Positions 1 through 7,900 of a stretch of 64,000 nt of DNA are shown here, piece after piece. The translations under genes were made by a program, and so were the position numbers. Below the pieces are notes generated by a model. It ran no database searches, had not been told where the DNA came from, and worked only from the letters and a program-made list of their open reading frames with translations. The number at the start of each line of letters is the position of its first letter. Position 1 is the stretch's first letter. This DNA is from Methanosarcina siciliae T4/M (GTDB lineage Archaea; Halobacteriota; Methanosarcinia; Methanosarcinales; Methanosarcinaceae). The DNA lies in the NCBI RefSeq assembly GCF_000970085.1, contig NZ_CP009506.1, positions 2,852,001 through 2,916,000 of the forward strand, given 5' to 3'.

Positions 1-613
1 AGACTCTTCGTATAACACTTTGTCTTTCGTCTCAACCTTGCCAGAAAGTGCCTTAATATGCCGTTATATCCTTCAACTGTATACGTTTCTGCTTTGGATT
101 GAGTATGAATGGTTTCAGGAATAAACTCTGCATATGCCCTCCAGTGATCAGTCATCACTTCTCCAATCTCTTCCTTCTTTAATTTTTCCCAGAGTAGTTG
201 TCCAGTTTTCGTTCCTCTGCTACCAAAAGAGCAGTTGATGAACTTTTTCCCAACTCTATCAACAGCAATCCAGATCCAGCAATATTTTTTTTGTTACCGA
301 TGTAAGTGTGCATCTCATCCAGTTCAACAATAGATATCTCATTTTCGCTTTTTAGCTCCTCTATCTCCTGACCAAATTTCTTTATCTATTTTTGGACAGA
401 AACATGACTTACCCCTAAAAATCGTCCTATTGAGCGAAATCCTAATCCCTCAAGATAAAGTTGCAAAGCCTGTCTCTTAACTAAAGGAGAACTAGCAGTT
501 GATTTTAACTCGACTGAATAGTTATATCCACAATCGTGGCATTTGTAGCGTTGACGTCCACAAACTATACCGTTTTTTGTGTGATTGGAATTTTTGCATC
601 TTGGGCAGTTCAT
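1..613 (-). pseudogene. IS1-family transposase (InsA-InsB'), copy 1, nonsense-mutated and cut by window edge
   Basis: This is the transposase of an IS1-type element, which cuts and joins element DNA. Its start is the ATG at 613, followed by an N-terminal zinc ribbon (MNCPRC, then CHDCGYNYSV) and a helix-turn-helix. An A8 run on the minus strand (T285-292) separates the zero frame (...IGNKKNIAG) from the -1 frame (...KKKYCWIWIAVDR), which continues the DDE domain. This matches the programmed -1 frameshift known for IS1. The reading frame is broken at 386-388, where the TGG of the second copy has become TAG, and the C-terminal residues lie beyond base 1. Methanosarcina can read some TAG as pyrrolysine, but a Trp-to-TAG change in a transposase is more simply a decay mutation. 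The nearly identical copy lies at 3637-4318. The family call is firm. Confidence 0.85.
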
Positions 614-692
614 GCAGAAATATAGGTTTTCATAATATATACCTATACTTAAGTACCAATGCCAAATTTTCAATTACGCTTACAGAAATCAT

Positions 693-860
693 GAGCGTGA
701 AATGGAAATTTTAGTGTCAGTTCTTGGTGTAGGGGAACTTGGTGCAGCCACCTTAATTGCTGAAATTGGAGATTTTAAGGGCTTTTCTTCAGGCAATAAG
801 CTTGCTTCTTGGCTTGGAATAGTTCCTAATGTGTATCAATCCGCATCTAGATTGGTCTAA
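693..860 (+). pseudogene. IS110/IS116-family transposase fragment
   Basis: A short open stretch translates to a piece that resembles the C-terminal Transposase_20 domain of IS110-family recombinases, including VLGVGELGAATLIAEIGDF and LASWLGIVP. It has no start codon, no N-terminal RuvC-like domain and stops at a TAA after about 55 codons. It lies directly beside the right end of the IS1 copy and the cupin gene, so it is probably debris from nested insertions. The call rests on motif recognition only. Confidence 0.7.
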
Positions 861-1206
861 CTTTATCCCTACGAATTCTCTTTTCCCCAAACGCATGAAT
901 AGTCCTCATCCCTGCAATACACCTTCCCCACTGTTCCGTCCCCTTCGGGATGAATAATTCGTCCCCCGGATTAAGAACGAACTCCTTCTCATTCAAATAC
1001 GCTGTATATTGCCCGCTAACGCAGACCATCCACTCGTCGAACTCATGAGCATGTTTTTTGGAAACCCTGTCCGAATAACAGGTCCAGAACGCCATCTGGC
1101 TGCCGTCTGCGCCTTCGTAAAAATAGCCGTCAATGTCTTCGGTGTTCTGCTCCTTACTGCTGATATGATTGCTTTTGCTTTTCATAAAATCCGGGAAATC
1201 TTTCAT
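847..1206 (-). CDS. small cupin-domain protein
   Basis: This 119-residue protein is a single cupin barrel. The first metal-binding motif is visible as KKHAHEFDEWMVCVSG (about residues 50-65) and the second region as LNPGDELFIPKGTEQW (about residues 78-93), where proline and glycine mark the usual turn. It has no signal peptide. It lies 11 nt downstream of a SAM-dependent methyltransferase gene on the same strand, so the two are probably co-transcribed. Small solo cupins bind a metal and may be enzymes or ligand sensors; the sequence does not tell which. The 3' end reaches into the IS110 remnant (847-860), so the original C-terminus may have been altered by insertion. Confidence 0.75.
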   Translation of the reverse strand: MKDFPDFMKSKSNHISSKEQNTEDIDGYFYEGADGSQMAFWTCYSDRVSKKHAHEFDEWMVCVSGQYTAYLNEKEFVLNPGDELFIPKGTEQWGRCIAGMRTIHAFGEKRIRRDKVRPI

Positions 1207-1217
1207 GTCTGAAACCT

Positions 1218-1964
1218 TCAGTCCTTAACTGGCTTTTTCAGCCACAAAAATGTCTCTCCGTGTCTATACTCAATTTCAACCTGTTTATCATAATCATTTC
1301 TCAAATCAGCAAGACCACGTTCATAGTCTTCGTTACTGATCAAATGAAACATGGAGTATCCTTTGTTTTCTACTAACATTAAAAAATTCTGAGCGATTGC
1401 ATGCCTGTGATTTGCGTCTGTAATCTCTATCTTTGAAAATACAAAACCATTGATAGTGGCACTTTCTATAATTTCAGGAATATCCGGGTATCTTTCTTTT
1501 TCTACTTCGACAGTTGCTGGAAAATATTTCACCCAGAATCTCGACTCTATTTGTTTATGGGATTCGGTAACAATACAGAGAGAACTATCCTGTTTAAGCA
1601 CTCTATATAACTCTTTAAACATTGCATTAATATCCGGAACATGGTGTATCACATCAGTCATATATGCAAAATCAAAAAAGCTATCAATAAAAGGTATTTT
1701 TTCATGGTTTCCTTTTTCGAAACTGACGCCTGTATTTTTTCCGATAGCTTTTTGCCTCATTTCATCAGCCGGTTCAACCCCGTACACACTGGCATCTGTC
1801 ATCCTTTTTAAAGCACAGGTAAAGTTGCCAGTTCCGCACCCAAAATCAAGTATGTTTGTTTCTTCAGAAAAGGGCTGATTTTCTAAAAATCGAGTTATTG
1901 TGCCCATATTCTCTTTTCTTGATAAATCATACTTCTTTGCCAGTTCATTATAATCGATTCCCAC
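1218..1964 (-). CDS. class I SAM-dependent methyltransferase
   Basis: This 248-residue protein has the Rossmann-fold SAM-binding motif I (NILDFGCGTGNFTCALKR, about residues 37-54), an acidic residue after strand 2 (YGVEPADEM) and the motif IV/post-I region (FAYMTDVIHHVPD, about residues 98-110), typical of the Methyltransf_11 group. The GTG start at 1964 follows a GAGGATGA ribosome-binding site. The substrate cannot be deduced. The C-terminal third (HAIAQNFLMLVENKGYSM) contains no further known domain. It heads a probable two-gene operon with the cupin protein at 847-1206. Confidence 0.8.
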   Translation of the reverse strand: MGIDYNELAKKYDLSRKENMGTITRFLENQPFSEETNILDFGCGTGNFTCALKRMTDASVYGVEPADEMRQKAIGKNTGVSFEKGNHEKIPFIDSFFDFAYMTDVIHHVPDINAMFKELYRVLKQDSSLCIVTESHKQIESRFWVKYFPATVEVEKERYPDIPEIIESATINGFVFSKIEITDANHRHAIAQNFLMLVENKGYSMFHLISNEDYERGLADLRNDYDKQVEIEYRHGETFLWLKKPVKD

Positions 1965-2050
1965 AAATCATCCTCTTCCAGTAGTAAATGAGATAACTCC
2001 TAAACTCTAAATTGTTTCCTCTGGATCTCGTATTTTGAAAGGTCAATTAA

Positions 2051-2919
2051 GAGCCTATTCGAAAAAGATATGAATTCCGATCCAGGGTAATGTTTTGCAG
2101 TGACAAAACGAAAAACGGGACACGCCTACGAGATATCTGATGAATTTTGGACTAAAATAAAACCTTTACTCCCATTGCCCAAACCTAAAAAGAAGCTTGG
2201 AAGACCTCGAGAAAATGATAGGAAAATAATGAATGGCATTTTCTACCTCCTTCGTACAGGTTGCCAATGGAAAGCGTTGCCAAGATGTTATGGAGCTCCA
2301 AGCACTGTACATGATCGATTTCAGGAATGGCAAAGATCAGGCTTATTTGATAAAATGTGGCAATCAGGTCTGATGGATTATGATAAGGAAGAAGGGCTAG
2401 AGTGGGAGTGGCAAGCTATTGATGGAGCTATGACAAAAGCACCATTGGGTGGAGCTGGAACAGGAGCAAATCCTACTGATCGTGGCAAAAAAGGTACAAA
2501 AAGAAGTCTGTTAACAGACGGTAAAGGCATACCGCTTTCTGTTGTCGTGGATGGAGCTAATCGTCACGATAAAATGCTTGTGAAAGGAACGTTTGATGCC
2601 ATTATTATTGAAAGACCTTCGCATAAAGTAACTCAGAATATCTGCATGGATAAAGGATATGATTTTCCTGATATCAGACAATTGGTAGATGATTACGGAT
2701 ATACTGCTCATATCAGGAAACGTGGAGAAGAAAACATCAGAAGAGATATACCAGGTTACAGGGCAAGAAGGTGGGTCGTGGAAAGGACACATTCTTGGCT
2801 GAATAGATTCAGAAGGCTGCTGATTAGATGGGAAAAGAAGATTGAGAATTATCTAGCAATGCTACATTTCGCATGCGCATGGATAACTTTCAGAGCAGCA
2901 GGACTTTTCGGATAGGCTC
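2051..2919 (+). mobile_element. IS5-family insertion sequence, apparently complete
   Basis: The element is about 869 bp. Its imperfect terminal inverted repeats are GAGCCTATTCGAAAAA at 2051-2066 and CTTTTCGGATAGGCTC at 2904-2919. A TAA triplet flanks both ends (2048-2050 and 2920-2922), consistent with the short TNA-type target duplication of the IS427/IS1031 branch of IS5. It contains one intact transposase gene. Sequence to its right encodes part of a methyltransferase on the minus strand, so the element appears to have landed in or beside that gene. Confidence 0.85.
2100..2915 (+). CDS. IS5-family DDE transposase
   Basis: This 271-residue protein has the DUF4096-type N-terminal domain of IS5 transposases (SDEFWTKIKPLLP, then GRPRENDRKIMNGIFYLLRTG) followed by the DDE domain. 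The first Asp is in WQAIDGAMTKAP, the second near VVVDGANRHD and the Glu in RRWVVERTHSWLNRFRRL. The GTG at 2100 is the only start that keeps the full N-terminal domain. The frame is open from end to end and the inverted repeats are present, so the copy could be active. It acts on its own element ends. Confidence 0.9.
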   Translation: MTKRKTGHAYEISDEFWTKIKPLLPLPKPKKKLGRPRENDRKIMNGIFYLLRTGCQWKALPRCYGAPSTVHDRFQEWQRSGLFDKMWQSGLMDYDKEEGLEWEWQAIDGAMTKAPLGGAGTGANPTDRGKKGTKRSLLTDGKGIPLSVVVDGANRHDKMLVKGTFDAIIIERPSHKVTQNICMDKGYDFPDIRQLVDDYGYTAHIRKRGEENIRRDIPGYRARRWVVERTHSWLNRFRRLLIRWEKKIENYLAMLHFACAWITFRAAGLFG

Positions 2920-2922
2920 TAA

Positions 2923-3052
2923 GTCCTTTTTCAAAACCAATGACAAAGATAGAGCCTTCTGCCCAGATGATGTCGAATTCTCCTGCTTCAAAAGGCAGGT
3001 CATCCATGGAAGCACAAACTGTGGTAATCCTGTCTTCATGGGGTTTTGGAAA
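2923..3052 (-). pseudogene. SAM-dependent methyltransferase remnant interrupted by the IS5 element
   Basis: On the minus strand this stretch translates to a run containing MDDLPFEAGEFDIIWAEGS and FVIGFEKGL. These match the motif III/IV region of a class I methyltransferase (the FDxIWxEGxI pattern). The run stops exactly at the IS5 target duplication. Joining across the element gives a stop within two codons, so the remaining C-terminus is already decayed. No N-terminal SAM-binding half is visible upstream. Confidence 0.6.
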
Positions 3053-3059
3053 TGATGAA

Positions 3060-3636
3060 TTATCAGCAATTTAGGTTTTGCATGTTATCTATTAAAGAGA
3101 TTTGAAAACTTAAGCGTACAAAAAATACAGTTACCTATATCCTCATAGTTTAGTGCGGGGATATAGGTAACTCAAAAAAACGCAACGCACTTGTGTAAAA
3201 GTAATGCACAACCAGTAATTTTCAAAAGTTGCCCTAAAAAATTTCTCTTATTTATAAAGAAACTTAATAAATATGTCTAAACGTTTGTATTTTTTGTAGA
3301 GGTTGTGTACAATCTCTTTTTATAAGGCCGATGAATAACAAGTTAGGTTTTTAAATTTTTTTATAGATATAATGCATGCATGATCGAATTATTAAAAACT
3401 TCCTGAATAAACCCCGAATAAAAAGATTCTTATAAGCTGTTTATGAGAGTTACACATCATCTCTTTTTACAAATTTCCAATCCAAAAAGATACTCTTTTT
3501 ATAATTTGGTTTTGAAAATATGTTATATTTTTGTGTTATGTTTTTTCTAAGCTCAATTGCGTAACCATGAAGCAAATAATAGTTTTTTTAGTTGGTTTAT
3601 TGAAATACAAAAAACAGATAATTAATCAGGGTATTG
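3060..3636. other. AT-rich intergenic region
   Basis: No coding frame with codon-like composition was found here. The stretch is very AT-rich, contains a strong 13-bp inverted repeat at 3130-3171 (listed separately) and ends at the left terminus of the second IS1 copy. Confidence 0.6.
3130..3171. repeat. perfect 13-bp inverted repeat (hairpin)
   Basis: GTTACCTATATCC at 3130-3142 is the exact reverse complement of GGATATAGGTAAC at 3159-3171, with a 16-nt loop. It is followed by a run of A. It lies in non-coding DNA far from any intact gene, so it could be a relic terminator, a transposon end or a protein-binding palindrome. Confidence 0.7.
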
Positions 3637-4362
3637 TTAATTAAATATAGCTAACTCTTTATTTCTGTATTTCATCAATAGAAGGACAGAATACTTTAGC
3701 ATTTCAAGACTCTTCGTATAACATTTTGTCTTTCGTCTCAACCTTTCCAGAAAGTGCCTCAATATGCCATTATATCCTTCAACTGTATACGTTTAGCTTT
3801 GGATTGAGTATGGATAGTTTCAGGAATAAACTCTGCATATGCTTTCCAGTGATCAGTCATCACTTCTCCAATCTCTTTCTTCTTTAATTTTTCCCAGAGT
3901 AGTTGTCCAGTTTTCGTTCCCCTGCTACCAAAAGAGCAGTTGATGAACTTTTTCCCAACTCTATCAACAGCAATCCAGATCCAGCAATATTTTTTTTGTT
4001 ACCTATGTAAGTGTGCATCTCATCCATTTCAACAATAGAGATCTTATTTTCGCTTTTCAGTTCCTCTATCTCCTGACCAAATTTCTTTATCCATTTTTGG
4101 ACAGAAACATGACTTACTCCTAAAAATCTCCCTATTGAGCGAAATCCCAATTCTTCAAGATAGAGTTGCAAAGCCTGTCTCTTAACTAAAGGAGAACTAG
4201 CAGTTGATTTTATCTCCACTGAATAGTTATATCCACAATCATGGCATTTGTGTCGTTGACGTCCACCAACTATACCGTTCTTTTTATGAGTGGAACTCTT
4301 ACATCTTGGGCAGTTCATGCAGAACTATAGGTTCTCATAATATACACCTATATTTAAGTACC
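3630..4362. mobile_element. IS1-family element, copy 2
   Basis: Possible termini are GGTATTG... at 3630 and the complement of GGTACTTAAATATAGG ending at 4362. Both begin GGTA and share TAAATATAG further in. No convincing 8-9 bp target duplication was found, and similarity between the two copies continues about 13 bp beyond 4362, so the right boundary is approximate. Confidence 0.55.
3637..4318 (-). pseudogene. IS1-family transposase (InsA-InsB'), copy 2, frameshifted
   Basis: This is the second IS1-type copy, seen end to end. The start is ATG at 4318. The InsA part (zinc ribbon MNCPRC / CHDCGYNYSV, then a helix-turn-helix around LGVSHVSVQKW) ends in the zero frame at the A8 run (T3990-3997). 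A -1 slip joins it to the InsB' DDE part (WIWIAVDRVGKKF, MTDHWKAYAEF, then the YTVEGYNG-type region), which would end at the TAA at 3637-3639. Relative to copy 1, one base is missing near 3793 in the region that encodes SKAETYTVEG, so this copy is also inactive. Copy 1 lacks this deletion but carries a TAG at 386. Confidence 0.85.
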
Positions 4363-4903
4363 GATTCCGAATTTTTATCGAAAGTAAGGACATGGGTACA
4401 ATACATTCTCGGCAAGTATGGTGTTACAAATTAATTTATTTTTGTTACATGGTATATATATAAATAACTACTATTATTATTTTTTAGATTAATTTATATA
4501 TATAGTAACCTTTTTTCATACTAAATAAACCAAATTCTGAAAACTAATCCTCTCCAGAAGATTCAGAATCCAAATTCGGATCAACTCCACAATATTGAAT
4601 TAAATGTTAGGAGACTGGAAGAAGGCAACAATACTTGAAAAGTTTCGTTCTTGACTTCAGAAGTGATGACTAAATTTTGCAGAGTAATTTAAATTCAATA
4701 ATTTGGGCTGATCTGAAAAACACCCTCATAATACAAGTTCAAATTGTTTAGTATACACAGTAAATTTTTTTATTTTTTATTATTGGGAGATTTCCCCCTC
4801 AGATTAGAAGAGCTACAAAATAATTGTGATTCAATAACCCGAACATGACCATAATCACAGGAATTTGGGATAATAATTTCAAAAATGTGGAGTGAATTAA
4901 AAG
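4363..4903. promoter_or_regulatory. AT-rich upstream region of the giant PKD protein
   Basis: There is no gene. The region contains TATA-like tracts (for example around 4448-4462 and 4490-4505). A GTGGAG ribosome-binding site at about 4885-4892 precedes the ATG at 4904. No specific promoter can be chosen with confidence. Confidence 0.35.
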
Positions 4904-7900
4904 ATGAAAAGAATACTTCTGATTCTCTGTATCGCTGCACTTCTGTGCATGACTACACTAGCGTCCGCATATGTGGCCGCAGTTGAACCAATAGCAAACT
5001 TCACTGCTAACACCACCAGTGGCACTACACCCCTGACCGTACAATTCACTGACATGTCCACCAACATCCCGACATCGTGGGCGTGGGACTTCGACAACGA
5101 CAGCTTGGTAGACAGCTCCGAGCAGGACCCTGTGCATACATATAACGATGCTGGCACCTACTCGGTCAACCTCAATGTCACGAATGCTGCCGGTAACGAC
5201 TCCGAAGTAAAGGCGGACTATGTCACTGTAAAAGAAACAGAGATCTACGGACTTGCAGACACAGCTTGGCCTAAATACCAGCGGGATCTTAATAATACCG
5301 GGCAATCTCCATACAAAGGACCGGAAACAGGCAATGTCGTATGGACATACACTACTGGAAACGATATATACTATAGCGCACCGGCAATTGCCGCAGATGG
5401 AACTATCTATGTCGGAAGCCGCGACAATAACTTATATGCCTTGAACCCCGACGGAACACTCAAATGGAGCTACACCACCGGAGGCAGGATATATGGCTCG
5501 GTAACCATGGGGGCTGACGGGACCATCTACGTGGGAAGCTATGACAAAAAGTTCTACGCCATAAACCCCGACGGAACACTCAAATGGAGCTACACCACCG
5601 GAGGCAGGATATATGGCTCAGCAGCGATTGGCACAGATGGGACTATCTATATCGGAAGCCGCGACAATAACTTATATGCCTTGAATCCTGATGGAACTCT
5701 TAAATGGAGTTATACCACCGGAAACTGGATATATAATTATGGTGGCTCTCCTGCTATAGGGCCTGATGGGACCGTTTATGTGGGAGGATATGATCAGAAC
5801 TTATATGCCTTGAACCCTGATGGGACACTTAAATGGACCTACGCCGCAAAGTCTTCTATTTGCGCTTCACCATCTATAGGGTCTGACGGGACTATATATG
5901 TTGGAAGCAAAGATTATAAGTTCTACGCCATAAACCCCAACGGAACCCTTAAATGGAACTACGCTACAGGAGATTACATTTACGGTTCAGCAGCGATTGG
6001 CACAGATGGGACTATCTATGTCGGGAGCGACGATGATTATTTATATGCCCTGAACCCTGACGGAACACTCAAATGGAGATACAATCATGCTGGAGGTTCC
6101 ATCGGAACCGGCTTCCAGGGCTCACCGGCTATTGGATCTGACGGAACCATCTACGCTGGAAACTATGACGATTCTTTATATGCCTTAAACCCTGATGGAA
6201 CCCTTAAATGGGCTTACTCCACCGGATCCAGTATTTGTGCTTCGCCAGCAATTGGAGCAGACGGAACTCTTTACATCGGAAGCCGCGATGATAAATTATA
6301 TGCTTTCAAGGATGTTGCTCCTGCTGCCAATTTTACTTTTTTTGTGACCAATGGAACCGAAGGATACGTCCCCCTAACTGTTCAATTTACGGACACTTCA
6401 CTGTACATTCCAGCATCCTGGTTGTGGGATTTTGGCGATGGAACAAATTCTACCGAGCAGAATCCGTCACATACCTACTCAAAGCCAGGCAACTATTCGG
6501 TTAGCCTCACGGCAACAAATGTAGCAGGTTCTGGCACGACAGTTAAAAATGATTGCATAACAGTGATCATGCCATCAGCACCACCGGTATCTAATTTTAC
6601 TGCAACCCCAACATCAGGAGCTATTCCCTTAAGTGTGCAGTTCACTGACCAGTCTACGGGGATAATTACCTCACGGGCGTGGGACTTTAACAACGATGGA
6701 ACTATAGACAACACTGAACAGAATCCCACATACACCTATAGTGCGGCCGGTAATTATACGGTGAAGTTAAACGTGACGAATGCAGCCGGATCGGATGAAG
6801 AGGTCAGGCCGGATTATATCACCGTTGCAGCAGTAGCAGCCCCGGTGGTCGGGTTTACGGCAACCCCCGAATCGGGATGTGCTCCTCTGACTGTCCGATT
6901 CAATGACACATCAAACGGCTCCATCACATCGTATGCCTGGGACTTTAACAATGATGGTACTATTGACAGCACGGACAAAAATGCGAGTTATACATATACC
7001 TCCGGAGGCACTTACACGGTAAATCATACTGTCACAGGGTGGGGTGGCTCCACGTCATTGGTGAAGACCGATCTTATCACAGTGACCAGTTCAGCGGACC
7101 TTACAATATCTTCTACCGGTCTGACCTTTTACCCCTACATCCATAACACACTCACAGCCACGATCAAGAACAAAGGTGCAAGTGATGCAGGTTCGTTTAA
7201 GGTCAATTTCACGGTGGATGGCAACACCACGACTATCGACGTGAAAGGACTTTCAGGAGGAAACACCACCACCATCAGTGTCACCGATCAAGTACACCGG
7301 AAGTATGGTGATACGGTTCCCGTTCTGATCTCTGTCGACACAGGGAATGTGATTGATGAGAGCGATGAGACAAACAACGAGTACAACACATCGGCAACCG
7401 TTGTCAGGGGCAGCACGTATTACTTTGGTGGCCGGTATTACACAGGAAACGACATTGAGACCGGCAATTTCACTGAAGGAAATATTTCGGTTATTTATTC
7501 GCTGGGCGATTCCAATTATCAGACCGGTGGCGGCTGGTACTCCACAACCGTCACCTGGACAAGCAGCGATCTTCCAATACCTGAAGGAGCGACTGTAAAG
7601 GCAGCACGTCTCTATCAGTCGTATACATGGAATGGCGAACCGGGGTTCACAGTCTATTTCAATGGAAATGAGGTTGATGTGGATGCATTATATTATGATG
7701 GAGATGTCGAGGATCTATACTTCAACGGACAGGGCATATATGATGTAACTCCTTACTTCAGCACATCCGGCAACACTGCAATAATTAATGCTGAAACGGC
7801 TCTTGGCGGGCTATATGGTGCGGTACTTATTGTTGTATATGAGGATGCGGAAGAACCCTGCAGGCGGATCTGGCTTGACGAAGGCTGCGACACACTCTAC

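Noticed and set aside
386..388. TAG in IS1 copy 1 as a pyrrolysine codon
   Set aside because: The other copy has TGG at the same place, and transposases do not need pyrrolysine; a Trp-to-stop mutation is simpler.
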